Below, piece after piece: positions 25,090 through 33,900 of a stretch of DNA of 64,000 bases. Location of the stretch: contig NZ_ANBM01000001.1 in the NCBI RefSeq assembly GCF_002100115.1, positions 124,001 to 188,000 on the forward strand. The letters run 5' to 3'. Numbering within the stretch: the stretch's first letter is position 1; each line of letters starts with the position of its first letter. The notes below the pieces were generated by a model. It searched no databases. It was not told where the DNA came from and saw nothing but the letters and a program-made list of their open reading frames with translations. A program made the translations under genes and the position numbers. The DNA comes from Anaerovibrio sp. JC8. GTDB taxonomy: Bacteria; Bacillota; Negativicutes; Selenomonadales; Selenomonadaceae.

Positions 25090-26166
25090 TTATCTTCCAA
25101 TACTCTGGAAGTAATTGCTTATTCCCTTGCAGATTGCCAAGGCCATGGTATGCTGCATTTCAGCACTGGCCAGCATATTTTCCTCATAAGGATTGGATAT
25201 AAATGCCGTTTCAACCAATGTCGCCGGAATCCAGGAATTTCTAAGTACATAAAATCTGGCCTGGTTAATGCCACGGTCACGCAGTCCGGTGGCTGCCACC
25301 ATTTCATCCTGAATTTGCTGTGCCAGCAGTGAATCCCTGTAGCCATGGGCATAATAATAGGTTCCGGTTCCCCGGGCAGAGGAATTGGTAAAGGCATTGC
25401 AATGAATGCTGACGAAGATATCCGCCTCAGGATGACGACGGCTCACATTGACACGGGCCTGCAGCTCCTGCTTATCCGTGGCATTAGGACCGTATACATC
25501 AACGTCCGTCGTGCGGGTCATTACCACATTGACACCGTTGGCTTCCAAAATGCGGGCCACATCCAGAGCAATATTAAGAGTTACATCCTTTTCCCTCACA
25601 TAGCTTGGACCAATGGCTCCCGTATCACTGCCACCATGTCCGGCATCCACCACAACGGTGAAGCCCTCAACGCCTTCGAGGCTTTCATCCCCCAGGGCTT
25701 TATGTTGAGCCCCCTTGTCAGCGGCAACCTCTATCACCAGACGATATGGTTTTTTGGCCTTGCGGTCAGCCTCAGCCGTATATACCTTATATTCATGGTC
25801 CGACAATGAATCTGTCACCGCCAAGGTAACCACCATATCCCGATGGTCATTTTTCAAAGTCATATAGCGGGCTATTTTTCGGTCAAGACCTATATTTTTC
25901 TTGACGTCACCACGGTTGGTATTCTTCAGTGTCAATATCAGATGGTATGGCCGATCAGGATTTTCGCTTACCTCATATTCCAGCTCACCTTTATTCATAC
26001 CCATTTCAATGCGGACCCAATTTCGGCCATCGTCATCCTTAAAGGTATTGTAGTGGAAATAATTTAACGTGTGGTTTACTGCTGCCTGAGCCGGCACAGA
26101 GCCAAGCCCAATGAATCCCATTATGCAGCAAATCACTATGAGCAATCTACACCATATTTTCTTCAA
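25090..26166 (-). CDS. N-acetylmuramoyl-L-alanine amidase with AMIN domain
   Basis: Cell-wall hydrolase removing stem peptides from peptidoglycan. Signal peptide at residues 1-28 (ends AQAA). An AMIN-like beta domain covers about residues 35-150. Amidase_3 follows from about residue 168: VVVDAGHGGSDTGAIG (zinc His), REKDVTLNIAL (zinc Glu), SIHCNAF (zinc His) and ETAFISNPYEE (catalytic Glu). The start is a TTG (26164-26166) with AAGGAG nine bases upstream. It lies in an operon-like run with the GerMN lipoprotein downstream and DUF3006 upstream. Confidence 0.93.
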   Translation of the reverse strand: MKKIWCRLLIVICCIMGFIGLGSVPAQAAVNHTLNYFHYNTFKDDDGRNWVRIEMGMNKGELEYEVSENPDRPYHLILTLKNTNRGDVKKNIGLDRKIARYMTLKNDHRDMVVTLAVTDSLSDHEYKVYTAEADRKAKKPYRLVIEVAADKGAQHKALGDESLEGVEGFTVVVDAGHGGSDTGAIGPSYVREKDVTLNIALDVARILEANGVNVVMTRTTDVDVYGPNATDKQELQARVNVSRRHPEADIFVSIHCNAFTNSSARGTGTYYYAHGYRDSLLAQQIQDEMVAATGLRDRGINQARFYVLRNSWIPATLVETAFISNPYEENMLASAEMQHTMALAICKGISNYFQSIGR

Positions 26167-26182
26167 TGATATTCGCTCCTTA

Positions 26183-26383
26183 TCAGTCTTCCATAAGCTC
26201 CATGGCTTCCTTCAACGCCGCCTGGGTTGATTCCTTATCCTTTTTGATATCCAGCTTTATATAATTGCCTTCATTGATATTATCAGGCAACAGACTGCAG
26301 GGAATCTCAATCTGAAACTCCTCTTCTCCTAGCAGGATTACGGCCAAATCTTCTTCAATACGGTCAACATAGCCTGAAATCAT
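26183..26383 (-). CDS. DUF3006 small protein
   Basis: A 66-residue protein with the DUF3006 look: MISGYVDRIEEDLAVILLG, then FQIEIPCSLLP, then an acidic helical tail. Function unknown. Members are commonly encoded beside ComEC-like metallo-hydrolases, as here: it begins one base after that gene's stop and is surely cotranslated with it. Confidence 0.8.
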   Translation of the reverse strand: MISGYVDRIEEDLAVILLGEEEFQIEIPCSLLPDNINEGNYIKLDIKKDKESTQAALKEAMELMED

Positions 26384-26384
26384 C

Positions 26385-27347
26385 TTATTTCTCTCCCTTT
26401 ACCGAATAAGTCTTTCCATCAGTTATTACGGTTACAGTACCGCTCTTGTCGGTTTCCAGTACATTAACATTCAGCTTCTTAAGGGTCTGCATGGTTTCCT
26501 TGTGGGGATGCCCATATCGGTTATTGGTGCCACAGGAAATAATGGCATATTCCGGCTGCACGGTCTTCACATAATTAAAGGTGGAAGACGTGTGACTGCC
26601 ATGATGCGGTGCCTTGTACACCTTGCATTTCAGGCTGTTGCCGTAGGCTGCCAGCAAATCCTTTTCTATCTCTTTTTCCGCATCCCCGGTAAGGAGCATG
26701 GAAAAATCGCCAAAAGTCAGAATTCCCACGATGGATTCATTGTTGACGTTGACCTTCTTATCTGCCTGCAAATCCCGGGTATCATTTTCAATAATCTGCG
26801 TTGTTGGGCTCAGCACCTTAAAGGAAACACCATTGCCAAAATCCAGCACATCCCCGGCCTTAACCTTCACCTGCTTTGTGCCCTGGGCCTTGGCCGCCTT
26901 TAAGGCATTGCGGAAGGCTCCACTGGCAGACGGAATACCGTTGTGAACCAGCTCGGTTACCCCATACTTTTTGATGACCTTGGCTGCCTTGCCAATGTGA
27001 TCTGCATGGGCATGGGTCATTATCAGCTTGTCAATATGCTTAATACCTTCCTTGTCCAGAGCGGCAAAGAGCTGATTATTGTCCTCGTCCTTGCGGTTGT
27101 CCTCCCGATACTTGTCATCACCGGTGTCAATGAGAATCACCTGCTCGCCCGTATTGATGAGAATGGCGTCCCCCTGGCCCACATCCAGCACTTTTACAGT
27201 AAGCTGTCCCTTGGCCTCCGCCGTAGCTGCCGTATTATTGGAATCCGCTTCTGAAGCATTGTCAGAATTGCCATTGCCACAGCCTGAAATCAGCACCGCC
27301 ATTGTAAGAAGCATTACAGCAAGATATTTATATATTCCCCTTATCAC
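26385..27347 (-). CDS. ComEC/Rec2-like metallo-beta-lactamase-fold lipoprotein
   Basis: A 320-residue exported hydrolase. The N-terminus has a lipobox (LISGC, Cys at about residue 23), then an Asn/Ala/Asp-rich linker. The hydrolase fold shows the zinc motif THAHADHIG (about residues 110-118), DTGDD before it, LLTGDAE (about 218-224) and KAPHHGSH (about 245). It corresponds to the hydrolase part of ComEC without the membrane channel; such stand-alone forms are widespread and their substrate (phosphodiester or nucleic acid) is not established. Start taken as the GTG at 27345-27347, with weak ribosome binding site. Confidence 0.87.
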   Translation of the reverse strand: MIRGIYKYLAVMLLTMAVLISGCGNGNSDNASEADSNNTAATAEAKGQLTVKVLDVGQGDAILINTGEQVILIDTGDDKYREDNRKDEDNNQLFAALDKEGIKHIDKLIMTHAHADHIGKAAKVIKKYGVTELVHNGIPSASGAFRNALKAAKAQGTKQVKVKAGDVLDFGNGVSFKVLSPTTQIIENDTRDLQADKKVNVNNESIVGILTFGDFSMLLTGDAEKEIEKDLLAAYGNSLKCKVYKAPHHGSHTSSTFNYVKTVQPEYAIISCGTNNRYGHPHKETMQTLKKLNVNVLETDKSGTVTVITDGKTYSVKGEK

Positions 27348-27360
27348 GTTGTCACCAGCC

Positions 27361-27543
27361 TTACTGTTTGTTCTTCACATTAATAACATACAGCCTGATG
27401 CCAAGCATAATCAGCCAGGCCACCACACTGACCAGCAGCACATAATCAATGGTCTGCAGATCGCTGAAATTGGTCATGGCCAGCACCACCACAATAAGCA
27501 CCAGCATCAGCCAGTCAGATTTATTCATTCCTTCTATCTTCAT
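27361..27543 (-). CDS. small membrane protein, 60 residues
   Basis: Not recognised. GAGGAGG stands five bases before the ATG at 27541-27543. Two hydrophobic helices (LMLVLIVVVLAMT and IDYVLLVSVVAWLIMLGIRLYVI) separated by a short polar turn, with a basic C-terminus. First gene of the run leading to the ComEC-like lipoprotein, 13 bases upstream of it. Confidence 0.7.
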   Translation of the reverse strand: MKIEGMNKSDWLMLVLIVVVLAMTNFSDLQTIDYVLLVSVVAWLIMLGIRLYVINVKNKQ

Positions 27544-27616
27544 GAGAACCTCCTCATATTGCACAGTACCTTAGTACGAACTTACATACTATTCAATTAT
27601 AACGCAGATGTTCAAA

Positions 27617-27684
27617 TTTTTCCATTTCAATGGAAAAATATTCCTTATAGCGTTTCAACAAGGCCATTTTTTATAAGCCTTGTT
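27617..27684. repeat. two inverted repeats between argH terminator and the small membrane protein
   Basis: TTTTTCCA/TGGAAAAA (27617-27638) and AACAAGGC/GCCTTGTT (27657-27684) are perfect 8-bp palindromes within 70 bases. They may be operators of the 27543 operon or remnants of a terminator; neither has a clear T-run. Confidence 0.4.
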
Positions 27685-27712
27685 ATACACCAGTTGTTCG
27701 TTATTTTCCACC

Positions 27713-27743
27713 TAAAAAGCCCCCGCACAAGGCGGGAGCTTTC
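27713..27743 (-). terminator. argH terminator
   Basis: AAAGC-CCCCGC with GCGGGAGCTTT, followed by five T on the minus strand; just past the argH stop. Confidence 0.9.
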
Positions 27744-27753
27744 ATTCAGATAA

Positions 27754-29184
27754 TTATGGAGTTACAGTAATCTGCTTGTTGTTCTTGTCCTCTACAACAG
27801 CGTTTTCCAGATTCATGATTTCATGAGCCTGCTTCAGCTGCATATCCACCTGAGTATAGGAGGTACCGCCGTAGGAGTTGCGGTTCTTTACGCAGGTTTC
27901 AGGACTAATGGCATCATAAATATCTTCCTCAAAGAGGTCGGACAATGCCTTAAATTCATCCATGGACATATCCGCCAACCATTTGTTGGCTTCAATGCAA
28001 TGGTGAACGGCCTTGCCGGATACGGCATGGGCCTGTCTGAATGGCATGCCCTTCTTCACCAGATAATCTGCCAGATCTGTTGCATTGGAGAAGTCCTCTG
28101 CTACAGCCCGGCGCATTACCTCCGCCCGAACCTTCATGCCACGGATAATACGGGCATAAACTGCCAGACTGAATTTAATGGTGTCAATAGTGTCAAAAAT
28201 ACCTTCCTTATCCTCCTGCAAATCCTTATTATAAGCCAATGGCAGCCCTTTTACGGTGCTGAGCATGGCCATAAGGTGACCTACCACCCGGCCGGTTTTG
28301 CCCCGAACCAATTCTGAAACATCAGGATTTTTCTTCTGAGGCATCATGGAGGAGCCAGTACAATGAGCATCGTCTAATTCGATGAAGAAAAACTCACGGG
28401 AGCACCACAGTATGGTTTCTTCGCTAAGTCGGGAGAGGTGAACCATCAAAATAGACGCAGCAGATAAAAATTCCATGATATAATCCCGGTCTGACACAGC
28501 ATCCAGGCTGTTGGAATAAATATTGGCAAAGTTCAGCTGCTCTGCCACATATTCCCGGTCAATAGGGAAGGTGGTACCAGCCAAAGCACCGGCACCCAGC
28601 GGCATAATATCACAGCGCTCATAAACGCCATTGAAGCGGTCAAAATCCCGCTTCAGCATGGAGAAATACGCCAGCATATGATGGGAGAACAGAACAGGCT
28701 GGGCCCGCTGAAGGTGAGTGTATCCCGGCATAATTACATCACTGTATTTTTCTGCCGTTTCCACCAGGGCCTGCTGCATATCCAAAATCAGCTGCTGGAC
28801 CTCCACCACCTGACGACGGATAAACATGTGGGTATCAAGAGCCACCTGATCATTCCGGCTACGGGCCGTGTGGAGCCGCCCCCCAGCCTCACCGATAGCA
28901 TCCGTCAGACGCTTCTCGATGTTCATGTGAATATCTTCCAGAGCCACCTCAAAGGAGAACTGCCCCTCTTCAATTTTCTTAAAGATGTCCTTCAGTCCGG
29001 CAATGATAGCGTCACGGTCTGCCTCAGAAATAATGCCTGCCTTGGCCAGCATGGTGGCATGGGCAATGGAGCCGGCAATATCCTCGTTATACATGCGCTT
29101 ATCAAAGTCTATAGAGGCCTGAAAGTCATTTATCATTTCATCGGTGGACTTGGAAAAACGGCCACCCCACAGCTGTTCAGCCAT
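27754..29184 (-). CDS. argH: argininosuccinate lyase
   Basis: Last step of arginine synthesis: argininosuccinate to arginine and fumarate. The 476-residue protein carries the fumarase/aspartase signature GSSMMPQKKNPDVSE (about residues 281-295) and typical starts LWGGRFSKSTDEMINDFQAS and HTARSRNDQVALD. It begins one base after the argG stop and ends the arg cluster with a terminator. Confidence 0.97.
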   Translation of the reverse strand: MAEQLWGGRFSKSTDEMINDFQASIDFDKRMYNEDIAGSIAHATMLAKAGIISEADRDAIIAGLKDIFKKIEEGQFSFEVALEDIHMNIEKRLTDAIGEAGGRLHTARSRNDQVALDTHMFIRRQVVEVQQLILDMQQALVETAEKYSDVIMPGYTHLQRAQPVLFSHHMLAYFSMLKRDFDRFNGVYERCDIMPLGAGALAGTTFPIDREYVAEQLNFANIYSNSLDAVSDRDYIMEFLSAASILMVHLSRLSEETILWCSREFFFIELDDAHCTGSSMMPQKKNPDVSELVRGKTGRVVGHLMAMLSTVKGLPLAYNKDLQEDKEGIFDTIDTIKFSLAVYARIIRGMKVRAEVMRRAVAEDFSNATDLADYLVKKGMPFRQAHAVSGKAVHHCIEANKWLADMSMDEFKALSDLFEEDIYDAISPETCVKNRNSYGGTSYTQVDMQLKQAHEIMNLENAVVEDKNNKQITVTP

Positions 29185-29185
29185 A

Positions 29186-30397
29186 TTATTTACCTGCCTT
29201 TTCCTGCATAAGTGCGCGAACCTTCAATGGAAGGCCAAAGAGATTGATGAAGCCCTCTGCATCAGCCTGATTATATACATGGTCTTCCTCAAAGGTTACA
29301 TATTCCTGATTGTACAGGGAGTATGGAGATTTTGCACCGGCACTCATGATATTGCCCTTGTAGAGCTTCAGCTTAACAGTACCAGTAACGGTCTCCTGAG
29401 TGCTGTCCACGAAAGCAGACAGTGCTTCACGAAGCTGGCAGAACCACATACCATCATATACCAGCTCACCAAAACGGATGGCCGCACCTTCCTTATAGTG
29501 GTAGGTAGCACGGTCAAGGCAGAGATATTCCAGCTCGCGGTGAGCATAGTACAGAATAGCACCGCCCGGGTTCTCATAAACGCCACGGGACTTCATGCCA
29601 ACGAGACGGTTCTCACAGATATCAACGATACCGATACCATTGCGGGCACCGATTTCATTCAGCTTGTTCAGAAGCTCTACTGCACCCATGCGCTCGCCGT
29701 TAACAGCCACCGGAATACCCTTTTCGAAGCATACAGTAACTTCCTCAGGCTTGTCAGCAGCATCCTCCGGAGCCTTGGATACCAGATACATCTCATTCTG
29801 AGGTGCATTCCAAGGATCCTCCAGATCGGAGCCCTCATGGGACAGATGCCAAATATTCTTGTCCATGGAATATTTCTTGTTATCAGTAGGGATATCAATA
29901 TTATGAGCCTTGGCATACTCAATTTCCTGGGTACGGGACAGTAGCTCCCACTCACGCCATGGAGCAATAATGCCCATATTAGGAGCCAAAGCCTTTACAG
30001 TCAGCTCAAAACGAACCTGATCATTGCCCTTGCCGGTTGCACCATGGGCAATAGCATCAGCGCCCTCCTCCTTGGCAATCTCCACCAGCTTCTTGGCAAT
30101 CAGCGGACGTGCAAAGGAAGTACCCAGAAGGTATTTGCCCTCGTATACAGCACCAGCCTTAAGAGTAGGCCATACATAATCAGTAAGGAATTCCTCGGTC
30201 AAATCTGCAATATAGCACTTGGAGGCACCGGAACGCAGAGCCTTGTCATGAATAGCCTGCATATCATCACCCTGGCCAATATCAGCACAGCAGGCGATAA
30301 CCTCACAGCCACCATAGTTCTCCTTGAGCCAAGGAATAATAACGGAAGTATCCAAACCACCGGAATATGCCAATACAACTTTCTTAAAATCTGCCAT
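29186..30397 (-). CDS. argG: argininosuccinate synthase
   Basis: ATP-dependent joining of citrulline and aspartate. The 403 residues show the N-type ATP pyrophosphatase loop [10 protein letters not shown] (about residues 9-18), [13 protein letters not shown], and the typical [17 protein letters not shown]-terminal part. The ATG at 30395-30397 follows AGGAG; the GTG/ATG two codons earlier is less likely. 31 bases downstream of argF. Confidence 0.97.
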   Translation of the reverse strand: MADFKKVVLAYSGGLDTSVIIPWLKENYGGCEVIACCADIGQGDDMQAIHDKALRSGASKCYIADLTEEFLTDYVWPTLKAGAVYEGKYLLGTSFARPLIAKKLVEIAKEEGADAIAHGATGKGNDQVRFELTVKALAPNMGIIAPWREWELLSRTQEIEYAKAHNIDIPTDNKKYSMDKNIWHLSHEGSDLEDPWNAPQNEMYLVSKAPEDAADKPEEVTVCFEKGIPVAVNGERMGAVELLNKLNEIGARNGIGIVDICENRLVGMKSRGVYENPGGAILYYAHRELEYLCLDRATYHYKEGAAIRFGELVYDGMWFCQLREALSAFVDSTQETVTGTVKLKLYKGNIMSAGAKSPYSLYNQEYVTFEEDHVYNQADAEGFINLFGLPLKVRALMQEKAGK

Positions 30398-30428
30398 AAT
30401 CATTATCTCCTTTATGAAATATTATTTA

Positions 30429-31361
30429 TTAGTCGCCCATAAGAAGTGCCATGATGGCCTTCTGGGTGTGAAGTCTGTTTTCTGCCTCATCAAAAATTAC
30501 ATCAGCATAGGCTTCCATAATTTCATCGGTGATTTCCTCACCACGGTAAGCCGGCAGACAGTGCATTACGATAACCCGCTTGTCAGCCACCTTAAGCAGC
30601 TCCTCATTCACCTGATAATCCTTGAAAATCTTCTTGCGCTCATCATGCTCCGCCTCCTGACCCATGCTGGCCCAGGTGTCAGTTACCACAATGTCCGCAT
30701 CCTTGGCGGCCTCATAAGGGTCAGTTACCAGCTGAATGGATGCACCAGTTTCCTTGGCATCCTCCACAGCATTTTTATAGACCTGCTCATTAGGCTCAAA
30801 GCCCTTTGGAGTAGCTGCCATAAAGTTGATGCCCGCCTTGGCACAGCCATACATGTAGGAATTGGTCATATTGTTGCCATCTCCCACATAAGCCATTTTC
30901 AGGCCCTTCATGTTCTTGCCTTTGTGTTCCTGAATGGTCAGGAGATCCGTCAGCACCTGACATGGATGCAAAAGGTCTGTAAGAGCATTGATAACCGGTA
31001 CATCGGACCACTGGGCAAACTCCTCCACCCGGTCATGGCCGAAGGTACGGATCATAATGCCGTCCAAATATCGGGACATTACCCGGGCCGTATCCTTTAT
31101 TGGCTCACCGCGTCCTAACTGCAGATCACGGTTGGACAGGAACAAGGCCTGACCGCCCAACTGGTACATACCAGTTTCAAAGGACAAACGGGTGCGGGTA
31201 GAAGACTTCTCAAAAATCATGCCCAGAGTCTTGCCCTTCAGCAGATGATGTTCAATGCCCGCCTTCTGTTTGGCTTTCAGCTCATGGGCCAACGTCAAAA
31301 TCTCGTTGACCTCATCCACGGACAAATCGTGGATTGATAGCAAATCCTTGCCTTTCAACAT
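30429..31361 (-). CDS. argF: ornithine carbamoyltransferase
   Basis: Makes citrulline from ornithine and carbamoyl phosphate. The 310-residue protein has the carbamoyl-phosphate site SSTRTR (about residues 53-58), the DxxxSM-equivalent region and the ornithine-site HCLPAYRG (about residues 269-276). GGGAGG precedes the ATG. It is separated from argD by a 293-base gap that carries a MITE-like repeat, so it may have its own promoter. Confidence 0.97.
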   Translation of the reverse strand: MLKGKDLLSIHDLSVDEVNEILTLAHELKAKQKAGIEHHLLKGKTLGMIFEKSSTRTRLSFETGMYQLGGQALFLSNRDLQLGRGEPIKDTARVMSRYLDGIMIRTFGHDRVEEFAQWSDVPVINALTDLLHPCQVLTDLLTIQEHKGKNMKGLKMAYVGDGNNMTNSYMYGCAKAGINFMAATPKGFEPNEQVYKNAVEDAKETGASIQLVTDPYEAAKDADIVVTDTWASMGQEAEHDERKKIFKDYQVNEELLKVADKRVIVMHCLPAYRGEEITDEIMEAYADVIFDEAENRLHTQKAIMALLMGD

Positions 31362-31459
31362 CTATCTAACCTCCCAACCGTTGAAATACTTTTGTACACC
31401 AACGGTATATATTATACTACAGTTTTCGGATATTTTCATCCAATTGTATATTCTTAAGC

Positions 31460-31637
31460 TGGGAATGTTACCTTTCACGACGACTTCGTCACTAAAACCA
31501 TTTTTTTCGTTATTGAAATAGCAGGAAAAATCATAACTCGCTTCGCTCAAACAAATGATTTTTCCAGCTAATGCAGGTATGAAAAAAAATAGTTTCTTAA
31601 CGCTCCTCAGTCTAAGTGTTCAAGGTAACTATTCCCA
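31460..31637. mobile_element. MITE-like element between argD and argF
   Basis: Terminal inverted repeats TGGGAAT-GTTACCTT (from 31460) and its near copy ending in ATTCCCA at 31637 enclose 178 bases with no gene. Inside is a perfect 11-bp hairpin GGAAAAATCAT/ATGATTTTTCC (31524-31534, 31555-31565). Beside the right end is a further AGTCTAAG/CTTAGACT pair (31609-31647). No clear target duplication; possibly TCTTA. Gene-free stretch 31362-31654 holds nothing else I can name. Confidence 0.45.
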
Positions 31638-31654
31638 ATCTTAGACTAAGACTA

Positions 31655-32848
31655 TTACTTAAACTTTGGTAAAACTTCCTCTAAAATATCACATACTTCA
31701 TCAATATGTGCCTTATTTACAATAAGTGGTGGTACAAATCTCAGTACATTTCCCGCGGTGCAGTTGATAATTGCCCCCTTCTCCAGGCAGGCATTAACAA
31801 TATCCCGTCCTGGCTTGGTCAGCTCCATGCCCAGGATAAGCCCCATGCCCCGGACCTCTTTAATAAGAGCCGGATACTGGGCCTGGATTTTCTCCAAACG
31901 GGACTTCATATAATCCCCCATGGTCTCCACATTGGCCAGGAACTCATCATTTCCAACCACATCAAGTACCACATTAGCCGCGGCACAAGCCAGTGGATTA
32001 CCACCGAAGGTAGAACCGTGGTCTCCTGCGTGGAAAACCGCTGCTACCTTGTCAGTGGCAATAAAGGCACCAATTGGCACACCACCGGCCAGGCCCTTGG
32101 CCAAGGTTACTATATCCGGCTTAACGCCAAATTTATCATAAGTGAAGAATTTACCGCTGCGACCGATACCCGTCTGGATTTCATCAAATATCAGCAGGGC
32201 GTTGTACTTATTGCAAAGCTCACGGACTTTGGTTAAATAAGCACCCTCTGGCACATGCACGCCGCCTTCGCCTTGAATAGGCTCCAGCATAACTGCTGCG
32301 GTCTTATCACTCATTATCTTTTCAAGGGCTTCTATATCGTTGTACGGTACATAATCGAAGCCCGCCGGCAATGGGCCGAAGCCCTCCTGATACTTAGGCT
32401 GTCCGGTTGCCGTCAAGGTGGCAATGGTACGGCCATGGAAGCTATGCTCCGCCGTAATAATCTGGGATTTATCCGCCGCAATGCTATGAGCATATTTGCG
32501 GGCCAGCTTGATGGCTCCCTCGTTGGCCTCAGCCCCAGAATTGCCGAAAAACACCTTATTAAGTCCACTTAAACTGGTGAGCTTTTCCGCCGCATCAGCC
32601 TGCACCTGGGTATAGTACAGATTGGAGCAATGAATCATCTTGCCGGCCTGATCAGCTACTGCCTTTACCAGCTCCGGATGATTATGGCCCAATACATTTA
32701 CTGCTATACCACCCAAAAAATCGATATATTTCTTGCCCTGGGTATCATAAACATAGACCCCATCGCCATGATCCAACACTATCTTATAGCGGGCAAATAC
32801 CGGCAGGTAATCCCTGGCGTCCTTGGCATAAATCTGTTCATCCGTCAC
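31655..32848 (-). CDS. argD: acetylornithine aminotransferase
   Basis: PLP enzyme converting N-acetylglutamate semialdehyde to N-acetylornithine. The 397-residue class-III aminotransferase shows GNSGAEANEGAIKLAR (about residues 102-117), the PLP Asp in FDEIQTGIGRSG (about 219-230) and the lysine in TLAKGLAGGVPIGA (about 247-260). GTG start with AAAGGG upstream. 16 bases after argB. Confidence 0.95.
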   Translation of the reverse strand: MTDEQIYAKDARDYLPVFARYKIVLDHGDGVYVYDTQGKKYIDFLGGIAVNVLGHNHPELVKAVADQAGKMIHCSNLYYTQVQADAAEKLTSLSGLNKVFFGNSGAEANEGAIKLARKYAHSIAADKSQIITAEHSFHGRTIATLTATGQPKYQEGFGPLPAGFDYVPYNDIEALEKIMSDKTAAVMLEPIQGEGGVHVPEGAYLTKVRELCNKYNALLIFDEIQTGIGRSGKFFTYDKFGVKPDIVTLAKGLAGGVPIGAFIATDKVAAVFHAGDHGSTFGGNPLACAAANVVLDVVGNDEFLANVETMGDYMKSRLEKIQAQYPALIKEVRGMGLILGMELTKPGRDIVNACLEKGAIINCTAGNVLRFVPPLIVNKAHIDEVCDILEEVLPKFK

Positions 32849-32864
32849 GTTTATACACCCTTTC

Positions 32865-33761
32865 TTACTTAATCACCTGGGTACCAATACCACTGGAGGT
32901 CAGCAGCTCCAAAATTATGGAATGCGGCTGACGTCCGTCAATAATGTGAACCTTGTTGGTACCGCTTTCAATGGACTTGAGACAGGCCTCTATCTTAGGA
33001 ATCATGCCCCCGGAAATAATGCCGGACTTGATGTACTCCTTGGCCTCAGCCACCGTCAAGGTGGAAATAAAGGTATCCTTGTCCTCAAAATCCTTATATA
33101 CACCCTCAGTATCAGTCAAAAGCAGCAGCTTTTCCGCCTTGAGGGCCCCGGCGATTTCTGCCGCCACATAATCAGCATTGATATTGTAGCTTTCGCCATC
33201 CTCGCCTACGCCAATAGGGGCAATGACCGGAATGTAGCCGTTATTCAGCAGGGTATCCAGGATAGAGGTATCAATGGAGGCCACCTGCCCCACATAGCCA
33301 ATATCCACATTTTCCTGCTGACCGGCTTCATCATAAACGGTAGCCAGCTTTTTCTGGGCCTTAATAAGTCCCGCATCCTTGCCGCTAAGACCAACTGCCT
33401 TGACTCCCCGATGGTTCAGCATATTGACGATGTCGGAATTGACCTTGCCATCAAGCACCATCTCAGCTATTTCAACGGTCTCCTCATCAGTGACTCTAAG
33501 ACCGCTGACAAAAGCAGACTGCTTACCAACCTTCTTTAGAAACTGGGTAATATCCGGGCCGCCACCATGAACAATGACCGGCCGCATACCCACATATTTC
33601 AGGAGGCTTACGTCCTCCATAACCTTCTGCTTCAGATCCTCATTTATCATGGCATTCCCGCCGTACTTTATTACGATGGTCTTGCCATAAAATTCCTGTA
33701 TGTAGGGCAGGGCTTCAATAAGAGTCCCCGCCTTTTTCTCTGCGTGTTTCATCACTGCCAT
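32865..33761 (-). CDS. argB: N-acetylglutamate kinase
   Basis: Second enzyme of the acetylated arginine route and, in many organisms, the arginine feedback point. The 298 residues show IKYGGNAM (about residue 34), HGGGPDITQFL (about 66), and the N-terminal helix typical of arginine-sensitive hexameric forms (MKHAEKKAGTLIEALPYIQEFYGK). The ATG at 33759-33761 is eight bases after GGAG; an earlier GTG at 33770 is also in frame. A two-hairpin repeat element sits in the gap to argJ. Confidence 0.95.
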   Translation of the reverse strand: MAVMKHAEKKAGTLIEALPYIQEFYGKTIVIKYGGNAMINEDLKQKVMEDVSLLKYVGMRPVIVHGGGPDITQFLKKVGKQSAFVSGLRVTDEETVEIAEMVLDGKVNSDIVNMLNHRGVKAVGLSGKDAGLIKAQKKLATVYDEAGQQENVDIGYVGQVASIDTSILDTLLNNGYIPVIAPIGVGEDGESYNINADYVAAEIAGALKAEKLLLLTDTEGVYKDFEDKDTFISTLTVAEAKEYIKSGIISGGMIPKIEACLKSIESGTNKVHIIDGRQPHSIILELLTSSGIGTQVIK

Positions 33762-33784
33762 ATCATTCACTCCATAAAATGAAG

Positions 33785-33890
33785 ACTTATTCAGGTGGAG
33801 TTTTAAACTCCATCTGAATTTAGTCGAATTTTACCCATTGCTTTACTGGCACTTAACTCCCACCTAAGATGAAGGAGTCTTAGTGCCAGT
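33785..33890. repeat. two-hairpin repeat element, copy A (argJ-argB gap)
   Basis: 33785-33833 is a 49-base unit with stem TTCAGGTGGAGTTT/AAACTCCATCTGAA; 33845-33890 is a second hairpin with ACTGGCACT/AGTGCCAGT arms. The whole, read on the other strand, corresponds to 43598-43697. The 49-base unit recurs with three differences at 43737-43785. Confidence 0.75.
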
Positions 33891-33900
33891 TAACATCGGA

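Noticed and set aside
31362-31550. 62-codon frame on the minus strand before argF
   Set aside because: No ribosome binding site, odd composition, and it spans the left end of the MITE-like repeat.
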